DNA from: Bos javanicus | Lineage: Eukaryota; Chordata; Mammalia; Artiodactyla; Bovidae | NCBI RefSeq assembly: GCF_032452875.1 | Contig: NC_083876.1 | Span: 20,868,001 to 20,932,000 of the forward strand | Length of the DNA stretch: 64,000 nt | Reading direction: 5' to 3' | Shown: one piece after another, positions 32,601-44,114 of the stretch | Layout of the letters: every line of letters begins with the position of its first letter | How positions within the stretch are numbered: the stretch's first letter is position 1 | Position numbers and translations under genes: made by a program | The notes under the pieces: model-generated | The model's database searches: none | What the model saw: only the letters and a program-made list of their open reading frames with translations | Told to the model about the DNA's origin: nothing

Positions 32601-33761
32601 TAGAATCATAATATATGTGAAGTCATTAACTTTCCACTCTCAGATAATTTTGATTCCCAGAGTTTTTCTTTTCTATTTGTGTCTAAAATGAGTGCTCTGT
32701 CCTGCATTGTTACTATCTGTGAAAAAAAAAAAAAAATTAGATTTTCTCATATTATTTTTCCTTTTCCTTAGAATACTTGGCTTTAAATTGTTTTGTAAAA
32801 GATTTTAAAAAATGGACTAGAATAATTCTGCAGAAAAGTTTCCCCCAGCTCCTTAAAAGGAAAGTAGATTAGATTTTCTATTGTTGAGTTGTGGGGTTAT
32901 ATTTGCTTAGTTGTAATATAAATAGCACTTCTTTTTAAGTATGTGTTTTTGCCAAGTAGGGGAAAATTTTCCTAAGGACAATCCCTAAACACACACACCT
33001 CCTTTAGAGCGTGGCTTTGTTCTAAAATCCTTTTGCCCACAAAAGGCTTAGGTCAGATTTCCTGAAAGAGGTGGAGGTTTGATGCTATTGTTTCAAAAGG
33101 AAAGAGGGATTGACTCATTGCTGGAGGATAATGACCTCAAGATTGCGAGAGAGATTGGGTTTTCTGATTTCTTAGAAAGCAGAGATTCTGCCCTGTTCAC
33201 ACAGATTACCATGGATAGTGCTGCTCTGCTATATGATTTCAGGAGTTTCTCTTTACATAAAATGTAAAGTGAACGTGCCCTCTGTAATTTTATGACTCAG
33301 TGTCCCTGGAAAGACCTGGTAAGAAGATGGTTATAAAAAATGTCTCTACAAATTTGCTAATAAAACCAGGACTATCACAGAAATGGTGAAGGTTGAAAGG
33401 CTAACTAGTGGTCAGGTGAGTGTAGATCACCAACATAGCCTGCTCAAACAGCATTGTCACATGGAATAATCCACAGTATCATTTTTTTAGCAAAAATACT
33501 GATGAAAGTCAATATGTTTCAATGGCAAAAGTCTATTTCTCCTTATTTTCCTGTCAGTTTTAAGGTATTTGGTGATGGTGAATGAACCAAGGAAGGAGAA
33601 AGGAGTTATGCCAAGCAAATGATACAGAGCTTGTTGCTTGCACAGGATATGAGAACTAGAATTAAACATTTAATTAATAAAAATCATTTTAACATCAAAT
33701 TTATGTCTTTACAGCATTTGATTCATATGGTATAGGGTGTTTTTTGTGACCTGATAGGGTC
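32601..33761. other. Non-repetitive stretch, nothing recognised
   Basis: Contains an A-tract at 32721-32735 and a 62-codon open frame at 33079-33264 (plus) with no known domain. Nothing else recognised. Confidence 0.45.
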
Positions 33762-33945
33762 TTTTTAAAATTTTTATTTATTTTTATTTGAAGGATGATT
33801 GTTTTACAATGTTGTGTTGGTTTCTACCATACATCAACATTAATCAGCCATAGGTATACATATATTCCCTCCCTCTGGAACCTTCCTTTCACCTCCCACC
33901 CCATTCCACCCCTCTAGGTTGTCACAAAGCTCCTGTATAAGGTTT
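33762..33945 (-). mobile_element. Ruminant L1 3' end, antisense, very short
   Basis: T-rich start, then TTTTACAATGTTGTGTTGG, CCATACATCAACATTAATC, GCCATAGGTATACATATA, CCACCCCATTCCACCCC and TAGGTTGTCACAAAGC. This is the ruminant L1 3'-UTR; only about 180 bp was inserted or kept. Confidence 0.8.
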
Positions 33946-33998
33946 TTAATTTTGCTTTTGTCCTTATTTTATAGGGTTAGTTTTGTTTCCTATTCATT

Positions 33999-34252
33999 GC
34001 TGCTGCCGCTGCTGCCAAATTGCTTCAGTCCTGTCCGATTCTGTGCAACCCCATAGATGGCAGCCCACCAGGCTCCTCCATCCCTGGGATTCTCCAGGCA
34101 AGAATACTGAAGTGGGTTTCCATATCCCTCTCCAATGCATGCATGCATGCCAAGTCGCTTCAGTCATGTCCAACTCTGTGCGACCCCATGGACAGCAGGC
34201 CACCAGGCTGTCCACGGGATTCTCTCGGCAAGAATACTGAAGTGGGTTGGCA
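33999..34252 (-). mobile_element. Bov-A2 dimeric SINE, antisense, variant
   Basis: Perfect 13-bp target-site duplication TTTCCTATTCATT at 33986-33998 and 34253-34265. The GCT tail is interrupted (GCTGCTGCCGCTGCTGCC). The monomer linker is replaced by a (GCAT)n run (about 34135-34150) instead of the usual GAAAGTGAAAG linker, and the second monomer has a short deletion near 34211. Confidence 0.94.
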
Positions 34253-34265
34253 TTTCCTATTCATT

Positions 34266-35329
34266 AAATTTACTTTAAACCATAGTCTAAAATTCTAAAG
34301 CATATTATATAATATGAATGTACCATATTTAGTCATCTCTTATTAAAACTTAATAATTCTCAATTTTTCTCTAAGAAATAGTATATAAAATTATTCTCCT
34401 ACCCATCAGTGTTTGGCTCTAGTGCTTATTATTACATCTTTCAGAGCTGAGTTCAGTTTGTTAAAAACTTTCACCCATTGGGGAAATGGCAATGATTCAT
34501 TACCCTTAATTATTTTTAAGAGAACTTTTGGAAAATTTTGTTTCAAGAAAATTGTTTATATCTGTCAAAATCACTGGGATCATTTTGAATAATTTTATCC
34601 AAATATTTAGTAAAAACATCTTGACTCAAGTGAGAGCTCATTCAGATACTTAGAGGATACTAACGGTTATGCCTACTTCACTGACAGCAGCTCACTCCCA
34701 ACTACTTTATAAAAATTGTTTTGGTGTAAAGACCTGGGAATCTGGCAGATTTTTTTTTTTTAATTTTAAATCCTTAAATTCTATGAGTGATTTATAATTC
34801 TATTAATTCAGCCCATTAAGCATAAAATAAATTTTCCTAAAGTGCATTTTTATATTATCCTGCCTATCTTTCTGGAGTATTCTATAGCAGCTCTTGAAAC
34901 AAACAAACAAAAATGATGATTTTATGTTTCGTCCCCAGGATGTTCCAAGTACATTTTGATTATGGCCTTATCCTGGGCTGTAGTTCCCTGAATTTTCGTT
35001 GTTGTTGTTGTTCTGTAAATTTGTATTAAACATAACTCATAAAAGTTTGGGTCTTTTTTTTTTTTTTTTCAGTGTTGTGGCCAGACTCAGCCTAAATTAT
35101 CTTCAATGAAATACAAATATGACAATCAAAATTAACTGGAAACAATGTAAAATTTACCTAAAATCTCTGAAACAGTGCAAAAGGGTGTTCTATCCAAGAC
35201 ACACATTGAATCATCTTGGAAACTACTTTCTTTTGCCTGCTCTCTAATTAAAGCTAGCTCTAAAACCTTTCTTCAACTCTGTTCTATCTCCTCTTAAATT
35301 GTCTTAAATGCTCCAGCTGTGTATCAGTA
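34266..35329. other. Non-repetitive stretch with simple repeats
   Basis: Short (AAAC)n at about 34898-34912, (GTT)n at 34999-35013 and a T-tract at 35053-35070. No gene or family repeat recognised. Confidence 0.45.
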
Positions 35330-35825
35330 TCTACTATTGTAATAATGTTGCAAATCAAAAACCATGAATCCTCAGACATATAAACAATACATATTTTTAG
35401 CTCACAAATCTGAAGGCTTTATTGATTTGGTCTGGGCTTGCACAACATCCATGGGTGGCTATGGGTCAGCTGAGCAGCTCATCTGAACTTGCTGGCCTGT
35501 TCACAAGCTGAAATCATCTGTCTATTGATGGATAAGGAAGGACCTTGACTGGGATGGCTGAGGGCACTTGGGTTTGTTATATGTGTCTCATCCTTTAGCA
35601 GTTTAATCCAGGCATGTTCTTTCCATGGCGATGGCAGAAGGCGAGAACCATCAAGCCAATTGCTCACCCTCTGCTTTTCAGGTCTCTGCATTCACTACTC
35701 TACTAACATCTCATTAGCCAAAACATGTCATGTGGCAGAACCAAAAGTCAGTGGAAGTTCCAGTTAAATGTAATGGGCCTCAATGTAGGTGACAGAGAAG
35801 ATTTGGGGCCATTAACACAAGCAAT
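35330..35825. repeat. Ancient eutherian repeat, family not named
   Basis: Pattern blocks include TCACAAATCTGAAGGCTTT, GGTCTGGGCTTGCACAACA, GGGTGGCTATGGGTCAGCTGAG-like text, GTGTCTCATCCTTTAGCAG, CAGGCATGTTCTTTCCATGG, GGCGATGGCAGAAGGCGAG, CATTAGCCAAAACATGTCA and TTGGGGCCATTAACACAAG. I recognise the order from other mammalian genomes but cannot name it. The 70-codon minus frame in it is not a gene. Confidence 0.55.
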
Positions 35826-36419
35826 TTACTAAAGGCAGTTTTATTTTTCTCATTGTTTCTCTATGTGTATGTATTTATTTTCTTTACCTATTTCCAAACT
35901 TCCCAAGTTCCAATACAACTTTAGTTAACTCCTTAGGCTTCCTCACTTTTGCTCTCCAATCCTACTTTGGTTGGTGTAATTAACTGCAGAATTAATATTT
36001 CTGCAGATGTATGAATTAAAATAATAATCAAGGAACAGCAAATAATCTAAATTTGTTTGGGGAAAGAGAAAGAGGTTGTGAAATTTTCCTATGTTAATGT
36101 TTTTATCTTGTCACCAAAAACAATGTTGGAGAAAAATATATCCTTAGAGCATATTCTTCGACCACAGAAGTTACCCCAGAGAAAACTTTAGACTTTGCTT
36201 TTAGCTATTAGAGATTTATTAAGCCTTGGTGAGTTCATCTGAATTCAATATTACTCTAAATCAGATGTCCTTCTAGAGCAATACTATGGACCAGGTAGTC
36301 AGATTAAAACATCTCTCCCATTTTTTTCCGGACTCAGATAATTTATCCCATACCTACTGGAAAATATCTGTGAGGTGCAAACTAGTCTGCATTTTATCTG
36401 GTATTTTAATAGATCTAAA
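35826..36419. other. Non-repetitive stretch, nothing recognised
   Basis: AT-rich, no gene or repeat recognised. Confidence 0.45.
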
Positions 36420-36430
36420 GTTTTCCTTGG

Positions 36431-36640
36431 GGGCTTCCCTGGTAGCTTAGAAGGTAAAGCGTCTGCTTGCAACGCGGGAGACCCGGGTTCGATCCCTGGG
36501 TCGGGAAGGTCCCCTGAAGAATGAAATGGCAACCCACTCCAGTACTCTTGCCTGGAAAATCCCATGGATGGAGGAGCCTGGTAGGCTACCGTCCACAGGG
36601 GTCACAAAGAGTCAGACACGATTGAGCAATGACAAGACAC
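36431..36640 (+). mobile_element. Bov-tA SINE
   Basis: Complete copy with a well kept head (GGGCTTCCCTGGTAGCTTAG) and B box GGTTCGATCCC; CpGs remain at GCGTCTGC, AACGCGGG and GTCGGG, suggesting a young copy. A near-perfect target-site duplication GTTTTCCTTGG / GTTTTCTTTGC lies at 36420-36430 and 36641-36651. Confidence 0.94.
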
Positions 36641-36878
36641 GTTTTCTTTGCGGTGCTTCAGTGGTCCATGAATTCGTAAAACTGGCACGTGGAGAGTAAG
36701 ACAAGGCAAATCCTCAGTTTTTATAACAACATATCATTTTCCCCCAGGACAGTCTGATATTCAAACTATGAATCACAAACCATGTGTTATTGAATCAGAC
36801 AGAAATGGTTTTGTTTCCTGCCTTCACTTCTTATTAATTTCCCTCATGTTCTTTCAAATTTTAATTATAGCATCGTGC

Positions 36879-37016
36879 CACAGGCTTCTCTTGTGGCTCA
36901 GCTGATAAAGCACCTGCCCACAATGCAGGAGACCTGGGTTCAATCCCTGGGCTGGGAAGATTCCCTGGAAAAGGGAAAGGCTACCTACTCCAGTATTCTG
37001 GGCTAGAGAATTCCAT
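36879..37016 (+). mobile_element. Bov-tA SINE, 3'-truncated
   Basis: Head ACAGGCTTCTCTTGTGGC, B box GGTTCAATCCC, Bov-A to CAGTATTCTGGGCTAGAGAA, then it stops. The missing 3' half points to deletion after insertion. Confidence 0.9.
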
Positions 37017-37072
37017 CTGCTCTTTCCCCAAATCCTCACAGAAATGCCTTCATGGAAATAAACTTCCATGCT

Positions 37073-37306
37073 TAAAGTGAAAGTATTAGTTTCTCAGTCA
37101 TGTCCAGTTCTTTGTAACCACATGGACTGTAGCCCCCCAGGCTCCTCTGTCCATGGAATTCTCCAGGCAAGAATACTGCATAGTGGATAGCCCTTCCCTT
37201 CTCCCAGAGATCTTCCCGATCCAGGGGATCTTTCCATCCTAGGGATCTAACCCAGGTCTCCCGCGTTGCAGGCAGATTCTTCCTGTCTGAGCCATGAGGG
37301 AAGCCC
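37073..37306 (-). mobile_element. Bov-tA SINE, antisense
   Basis: Starts with the TAAAGTGAAAGTATTAG tail region and ends with inverted head CTGAGCCATGAGGGAAGCCC. It has a small internal duplication around GATCTTCCCGATCCAGGGGATC (37210-37231). A 13-bp target-site duplication with one mismatch lies at 37060-37072 (AAACTTCCATGCT) and 37307-37319 (AAATTTCCATGCT). Confidence 0.94.
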
Positions 37307-37557
37307 AAATTTCCATGCTACTTTTGGTCTAATATTCTTAAGAGTCAAAATAAGACATAGCTTCATGACAAAATGTACTGCATTTTCTCCATAAATATTT
37401 TTTATTGTTCCCATCGTTCTCTTTATAGGCTTTCCAGGTGGCTCTATAAAACCAATGGAATAATTTCCTTATAAAATTCATTTTCAAGTAAATTATCTTC
37501 TATACTAATTGCTGAAGCAAATTTTCTCCTCTAACAATTAAAACAAAATATTATTTA

Positions 37558-37681
37558 TGAATTCTCCAGACAAGAATACTGGAGTGGGTTGCCATTTCTT
37601 TCTCCTGGGGATCTTCCTAACCCGGAGTTCAAACTCGGGTCTCCCGAAGTATAGGTAAATTCTCTACTTTCTGAGCCACCA
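37558..37681 (-). mobile_element. Bov-tA SINE, antisense, partial
   Basis: Starts in the Bov-A body (ATTCTCCAGACAAGAATACTG), has inverted B box GGAGTTCAAACTCGGG and ends at TTTCTGAGCCACC. The Bov-A tail half is missing. A short head-like piece (GGCTTTCCAGGTGGC) at 37430-37444 may be a trace of another copy. Confidence 0.88.
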
Positions 37682-37944
37682 TTCACCTTTGTGGTAATGG
37701 CTAAATAATTTACAGCTGCCTTTAATGTCAGTTGCAATAACTGTATTCATCTAGTTTTTGATGTATTTTTTCCAATTGTATTTTTTCTATATTGATAATT
37801 TTCTTGAATGTATCCTTTATTATCTCACTGTAAATATAATCAGATGAAAACTCCTATAAATAGTAACTTTCAGGGTAATTTAAGTCTCATCAAGGACCTT
37901 CAGTTATCCTGAGGCAATGAATGTAGTGCACTGATTGAAGAAAT

Positions 37945-38146
37945 TCTTGATGCTCAGCGGTAAAGAATCTACCCACAATGCAGGAGACAAAAAAGATGTG
38001 GGTTCAAAGGGAAGATCACCTGGAGAAGGAAATGGCAACCCACTGCAGTATTCTTGCCTAGGTAAACCCATGGACACAGGAGCCTGGTGGGCCACAGTCC
38101 ATGGGGTTGCAAAGAACTGAACACGACTTAACAACTGAGTGAGCAG
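37945..38146 (+). mobile_element. Bov-tA SINE, diverged
   Basis: TGATGCTCAGCGGTAAAGAA head, a small insertion in the B-box area (GACAAAAAAGATGTGGGTTC), Bov-A body to GAACACGACTTAACAACTG. Several indels make it an older copy. Confidence 0.88.
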
Positions 38147-39359
38147 CACAGCAAAGCCAGAGGAAAATCAGGTTCTGGGCAGTTTTTTAAAAAGACAGCT
38201 GGAAATCGTTTTTAATACAAAAATACTGACGTGTTTTTTGTGTGCTTAGATAAAGCTTGTAAAGAGCACATTCTGTGGGTTCTCTAAATACATTAGGCAA
38301 CATAGGTGATGAGACTGTTAGAGAACTCAACTTCTGGTTTTCTGTAAAGAAAGAAATGTATTTTCTAGATTATGTAAATCTCTGCGGAAAAGTTAGAAAC
38401 CCACTACCAAGAATACCCCTGAATCTGAACCTATGGTTCTGATCAATGCTTTGCCCTGTGGATCACACCTAAAAACTTTGCAGTTTCTGGTCTATTTCTC
38501 TGTCTGTGAGTGAAATTGTTCTCAGCCCATCTCTGTGAGACAGTCAAAATTTAAAATTATTATACCAGGAGATTTTAGAACTTAGAAATGTCAGAATGCA
38601 CACAGTTTCTTTGCCATGGGCCTCTGAATCAGTGAGTTAGGCTCACAGCCATGGTGTCTTTAAAAAAAAAAAAAAAAGTTAGCTTGGGAATACTTTAAAC
38701 TACAGGCCTATAGAAGGATTTAATTTTGTTTCTAAAGGCACTCAAGTTTATGAATACTTCCATAGAAATTCTCTGAGAGATAGTAAATCAACATATTTTA
38801 CATATTTTCCACACTTCGCTAAGCTTTTATTAAACCAGGGATTCCAATAGTGCATGTAGAACTTCACATTTCTGTAGCCATAGATGTCCATGGAATACTC
38901 TCTTCACATATTATGGTGAAAAAAATCACTTAAAAGACAGATGTTTATGATTATTTTTTTCTAGAGAGCATGTGCCTCTGACTAAGCCATGTGCATGGAA
39001 TTTCAGCCTACAAAGTGGCCTCATTTCTATGTCTGCCCGAGGAGTTTTATTTGAAAACCTTAGAGTTTTACATTAGAAAAATTCACAAATTTTTTTGGAA
39101 AAAGAATTAACCATCAAGCAGACTTTTTTTTGTTTTTTTTTGCAATGCTAACCAGTGTGAAAAGCTGTTGAATTTTCAACTGAACAACTTCATTTTTAAG
39201 CAGTTATATATACATTTAACATTTTTAAATCTTCAAAGATAAAACATAAATCTGAGTACAAGACACATAAACATATAGCTCAGTGAATTAGCTGCAGTGT
39301 CTTCTTCTTTTTTTTTTTTTTCAGTAGAAAGCATGAAGTGAGTAAGTCATGATTAGATT
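38147..39359. other. Non-repetitive stretch, nothing recognised
   Basis: A-tract at 38662-38678, T-tract at 39308-39322. No gene or named repeat. Confidence 0.45.
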
Positions 39360-39860
39360 ATAAAGGTTTTGAAGGTACAGCGGTGCTCTACCAACAGATT
39401 TCAGTAACCTCAGGAAGACCAAAGTGGCTTGGTTTGGCCATGATGAACAGAAGCCTCTGGTCTGCAGGTTGGTGATAAAGTCTGACTGCATCTTTGTAGA
39501 TAGCTTTCAAGGACTCCTCTCCCTCCTTGCCTATTGCCCCACATCTGGGTGAAGCAAAAAAGTCCAGGTGCTACCTTCTTTGGCATGGGTGGGAGGGTCA
39601 AACTTCCTCACTGGGGCCCATTTGAAACCTCTCATTCTAGTCCCACCCCTCAAACCACCAGAGAACCCCACCCCTGTCCCTCCTTTCTACCCTCTCAAGT
39701 GTTTTTGAGCCTATTTGTTAGAAAACCATAGTCTTCCCAGACTTTTACAAAAGTCCCCAGTTTTGTAAATAAGAAACCTTTCATATCTCTTAACTTATGT
39801 GTGGCTTCATCAGTCTGGATGGCTGAACCAAATTAGGGAATAGAGGTGTATTCCTCCTCT
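39360..39860 (+). repeat. Possible old LTR (class I ERV-like), solitary
   Basis: C-rich segment with CCCACCCCTCAAACCACC, then CACTTTTACAAAAGTCCC-like text, TTTTGTAAATAAGAAACC (a decayed AATAAA poly(A) signal) and TCTCTTAACTTATGTGTGGC. This is the layout of the R/U5 end of class I ERV LTRs. No retroviral genes flank it. The left limit is uncertain and a non-LTR origin is possible. Two 63-65-codon frames here are chance frames. Confidence 0.4.
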
Positions 39861-40495
39861 GGGGGGTGATTACAACAATGTTGAATTACATGTTATTTCC
39901 CTGACTTGGAAACCAAATTTTACAACTAAAATGGGCCTTGCTACTTTCTCCTTTTAGGAAAGTGAAAACTGGTGCTTAGGCGGCTGAGCCAACATCACAT
40001 ATTGGATTTACGAAAGGGCTCAGTGGACCCCTTCCACCGTGGAGATGTCTTTTAACTCATATATTTTAGTTGAATAGACTTAAAAAGTGAATGCGTGAAT
40101 GTTAACGATAAAGAGGGAACATTAACATTTTATAGCATTTTATTGCATGCATCATTTTAATAGCATCATCCTCACCTTTAAGTAGTTTCTACTCCTTTGG
40201 TGAATCTCAAACTTCTATCATATTATTAATCTGTTTATTGAAAGTTGTTGGTTACTTTTTCTACTACCTCATCCTCCTTATTTCAGAGTATTACATTTGT
40301 GGTTATTATTGCATCTTTTCCTACAATCTTCTCTTTCCTATTTAAGATACCAAGTCTGTATTAATTCAGGGCTCATTAGACTAAGAGTTTTTTGAGGGCA
40401 GCAATTGTCTTTGTTGATCTTTATTATTTCGAGTGACAAAAAAGAAAAGAGGTCATTATGTGCAAACATTCAATAAAGAATTCAACGGAGAATGC
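39861..40495. other. Non-repetitive stretch, nothing recognised
   Basis: AT-rich sequence, no gene or repeat recognised. Confidence 0.45.
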
Positions 40496-41350
40496 AACAT
40501 GAGAAATGCCAGGCTGGATGAATCACAAGCTGGAATCATGATTGCTGGGAGAAATATCAACAACCTCAGATATGCAGATGATACCACTCTAATGGCAGAA
40601 AAGTGAAGAGGAATTAAAGAGCCTCTTGATGAGGGTGAAAGAGGAGAGTGAAAAACCTGGCTTAAAACTCAACATTCAAAAAACTAAGATCATGGCACCC
40701 AGTCCTATCACTTCATGGCAAAATAAGGGGAAAAAGTAGAAGCAGTGACAGATTTAATTTTCTTAAGCTTCATGATTACTGCAGACAGTGACTGTAACCA
40801 CAAGATTAAAAGATACTTGCTCCTTGGAAGGAAAGCTATGACAAAACTAGACAGTGAATTAAAAAGCAGAGATACCACTTTGCTGACAAAGATCCGTCTA
40901 GTCAAAGCTATGGTTTTTCCAGTGGTCATGTACAGATGTGAGATTTGGTCCCTAAAGAAGGCAGAGCAATGCTAAATTGATGGTTTTTTAATTGTGGAAC
41001 TGAAAAAGACTCTTCAGAGTCCCTTACACTGTGAAGAGATCAAACCAGTCAATCCTAAAGGAAATCAACCATGAATATTTATTGGAAGGACTGATGCTGA
41101 AGCTCCAATACTTTGGCCACTTGATGTGAAAAGCCGACTCATTGGAAAAGACCCTGAGGCTGGGAAAGATTGAGAGCAAAAGGAGAAGAGGGCGGCAGAG
41201 GATGAGCTTTTGAGATAGCGTCACTGACTCAATGGATGTGAATTTGAGCAAACACCTGGAGATAGTGAAAGACAGAGGAGACTGGCACACTGCAGTCCAC
41301 GGGGTCGCAAAAAGTGGACATGAGTTAGAAACTAAACAACAACAACAATA
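40496..41350 (+). mobile_element. BovB LINE, 5'-truncated
   Basis: Starts at the ACATGAGAAATGCCAGGCTG block just before the YADD box (TATGCAGATGATACC at about 40571) and runs to an ACTAAACAACAACAACAATA tail. An extra A near 40601 and other indels break the frame; one open piece is 40745-40972. Diverged, older tail type. No target-site duplication found. Confidence 0.92.
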
Positions 41351-41871
41351 CAGGTTGGTGACTAAGACTGGTAGAGATTTGGACGCCGCCCTGTACCTGA
41401 ACTGTAGAACAGAAGTAATACTATGATTGAGGCATTTCTGGTGAGTCCATGTTTTGGTTGAGAATGAAGGAAAATCAGAACTTACCAGCTGACCCAGAGG
41501 CCAGGACCTGTCCAAAACTGTCTTAAGGAAGTGATCCATTTCAATCTATACTACTTCTCTGCATGATTTAATTCTATATATTATTTCATTCATATATTTA
41601 GTCACATGTGGTTATTAGGTACCTGATCTATGCCGGATACTGTGGCATTCAGTAGTGAAGAGTCTTAGCTTCTCTCTGTGTGGAACTTTCAACCTATTGA
41701 AGAGGAGGAGAAAACATGTAAAAGAGTAAATATTTTCTTGCAAATGAAAAGGTTATATTATATGAATAAACCACTATTTTATGAAAAAAAAAAACACAAA
41801 GAATTATCACAAAGTGTGGATGTAGCACAGGCTATATAATAGAAAAGTTGATCAGAGACTAAACTCTTTCC
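41351..41871. other. Non-repetitive stretch, nothing recognised
   Basis: An A-tract lies at 41784-41793. No gene or repeat recognised. Confidence 0.45.
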
Positions 41872-41880
41872 CAGAGCATC

Positions 41881-42096
41881 TAAGGGCTTACCTGGTGGCT
41901 CAGATGGTAAAGAGTCTGCCTGCAATGCAGGAGACCCGGGTTCAATCCCTGGGTCAGGAAGAGCCCCTGGAGAAGGAAATGGCAACCCACTCCAGTATTC
42001 TTGCCTGGAAAATCCCATGGATGGAGGAGCCTCGTGGGCTACAGTCCATGGAGTCACAAAAATTCAGACACGACTGAATGACTTCACTTTGACTTT
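41881..42096 (+). mobile_element. Bov-tA SINE
   Basis: Complete copy, head GGGCTTACCTGGTGGCTCAG, B box GGTTCAATCCC, tail ACTTCACTTTGACTTT. A 9-bp target-site duplication CAGAGCATC at 41872-41880 and 42097-42105. Confidence 0.95.
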
Positions 42097-42105
42097 CAGA
42101 GCATC

Positions 42106-42611
42106 CTGCCTCAGAAGAGTCTACTAGGCTGAGATTCTTCTTCAAAGGGAAGCTATGTTATGAAACATAGGACTGCTTTAAAATCCCAACCTTTAGATGG
42201 TCATGGGGGCATCCATGCACCATGCAACTGGAAATACAGGGCAGCTCAGTTGAATGCTAGTTGCAGTTATCAACATTCTATGTCCAAGGAAGTCCTTCAG
42301 TCTCAGGCAAAACTCTGGTTAAATTGCTCTGGTCAGATTTTTAGAGTTTGTAATTGCAAGCTTACTAAATTGAAAATATAAGCAATGTTCTCCAATATCA
42401 GCTTTAATCTCTAATAATGCTAATATCATGGTTCCTCTCAACTTTAGTTGGTTTTTAACTCAGGGATAAAAAAAGGGTGATATTTACTGGGTTCCTTGAG
42501 GTTCCCAAACATCACATTCACTATCAAAGCTTTAAACCCAGCTCCTGCACTTTTTCTCCTAGGCACTCCTTTTTGTTTTCTCTCTCTCTCTTTTTTTTTT
42601 TTCTTTTCTAA
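42106..42611. other. Non-repetitive stretch with pyrimidine tract
   Basis: A (CT)n/T run lies at 42577-42608. A 73-codon frame at 42160-42378 has no known domain. Confidence 0.45.
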
Positions 42612-42662
42612 CTGTGCTTCCCTGATGGCTCAGTGGTAATCCACCTGCAATGCAAGAGACAT
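42612..42662 (+). mobile_element. Bov-tA SINE, head only
   Basis: GTGCTTCCCTGATGGCTCAG to TGCAATGCAAGAGACA, then it stops against an L1 tail. The Bov-A body is not present after the L1, so it was truncated independently. Confidence 0.7.
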
Positions 42663-42667
42663 ATCCA

Positions 42668-44114
42668 TTATCTTTTTTAAATATAAATTTATTTATTTTA
42701 ATTGGAGGTTAATTACTTTACAATATTGTATTGGTTTTGCCATACATCAACATGAATCTGCCACAGGTTTACACGTGTTCCCCATCCCAAACCCCCCTTC
42801 CTCCAACCTCCCTGTACCATCCCTCTGGGTCATCCCAGTGCACCAGCCCCAAGCAACCAGTATTATGCACTGAACTTGGACTGGCGATTCATTTCATATA
42901 TGATATTATACATGTTTCAATGCCATTCTCCCAAATCATCTCACCCGTGGAAGGGAGACCTCTTCCACAGAGTCCAAAAGACTATTCTATACATCTGTGT
43001 CTCTCTTGCTGTCTCGCTTACAGGGTTATCATTACCATCTTTTTAAATTCCATATATATGTGTTAGTATACTGTATTGGTGTTTTTCTTTCTGGCTACTT
43101 CACTCTGTATAATAGGCTCCAGTTTCATCCACCTCATTAGAACTGATTCAAATGTATTCTTTTCAATGACTGATGCTTTTGAACTGTGGTGTTGGAGAAG
43201 ACTCTTGAGAGTCCCTTGGACTGCAAGGAGATCCAACCAGTCCATTCTGAAGGAGATCAGCCCTGGGATTTCTTTGGAAGGAATGATGCTAAAGCTGAAA
43301 CTCCAGTACTTTGGCTACCTCATGCGAAGAGTTGACTCATTGGAAAAGTCTCTGATGCTGGGAGGGATTGGGGGCAGGAGGAGAAGGAGACGACAGAGGA
43401 TGAGATGGCTGAATGGCATCACTGACTCGATGGACGTGAGTCTGAGTGAACTCCGGGAGTTGGTGATGAATAGGGAGGCCTGGTGTGCTGTGTTCCATGG
43501 GGTCGCAAAGAGTTGGACACAAATGAGCGACTGAACTAAATACTCCATTGTGTATATGTACCACAGCTTTCTTATCCATTCATCTGCTGAAGGACATCTA
43601 GGTTGCTTCCATGTCCTGGCTATTATAATCAGTTCTGCAATGAACATTAGGGTACATGTGTCTCTTTCAATTCTGGTTTCCTTAGTGTGAATGCCCAGCA
43701 GTGGGATTGCTGGGTCAGAAGGCAGTTCTATTCCAGTTTTTTAAGGAATCTCCTCACTGTTCTCCATAGTGGCTGTACTAGTTTGCATCCCCACCAACAG
43801 TGTAAGAGGGTCTCCTTTTCTCCACATCCTTGCCAGCATTTATTGCTTGTGGACTTTTGGATTGCAGCCATTCTGACTGGCGTGAAATGGTACCTCATTG
43901 TGGTTTTGATCTGCATTTCTCTGATAATGAGTGATGTTGAGCATCTTTTCGTGTGTTTGTTAGCCATCTGTATGTCTTCTTTGGAGAAATGTCTATTTAG
44001 TTCTTTGGCCCATTTTTTGATTGGGTCGTTTATTGTTCTGGAATTGAGCTTCAGGAGTTGCTTGTATATTTTTGAGATTAGTTGTTTGTCAGTTGCTTCA
44101 TTTGCTATTATTTT
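42668..44114 (-). mobile_element. Young ruminant L1, 3' segment (twin-primed insertion)
   Basis: Antisense on the plus strand. T-rich tail (42673 on), ruminant L1 3'-UTR (GTATTGGTTTTGCCATACA, CCAGTGCACCAGCCCCAAGC), then the C-terminal part of ORF2 up to TTTGCTATTATTTT at 44114. It is interrupted by BovB at 43171-43536. It joins directly to an L1 segment of opposite orientation that precedes it in the L1 consensus. A minus-strand ORF2 piece is readable at 43967-43731. Confidence 0.93.
43171..43536 (+). mobile_element. BovB LINE, short 3' end nested in L1
   Basis: TGATGCTTTTGAACTGTGG through FELWCWRRLLRVPW and RRRRRRQRMRWLNGITDSM coding to GAGCGACTGAAC. L1 sequence resumes immediately (AATACTCCATTGTGTATATG). 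The exact ends are blurred because GACTGA occurs in both the L1 target and the BovB tail. Low divergence. Confidence 0.93.

Noticed and set aside
36431..36520. Possible tRNA-Glu gene
   Set aside because: The tRNA-like head belongs to a Bov-tA SINE; it is followed by Bov-A sequence and lacks a foldable 3' half.
41024..41536. 171-codon minus-strand open frame
   Set aside because: Antisense of the BovB 3' end plus flanking unique DNA, not a separate gene.
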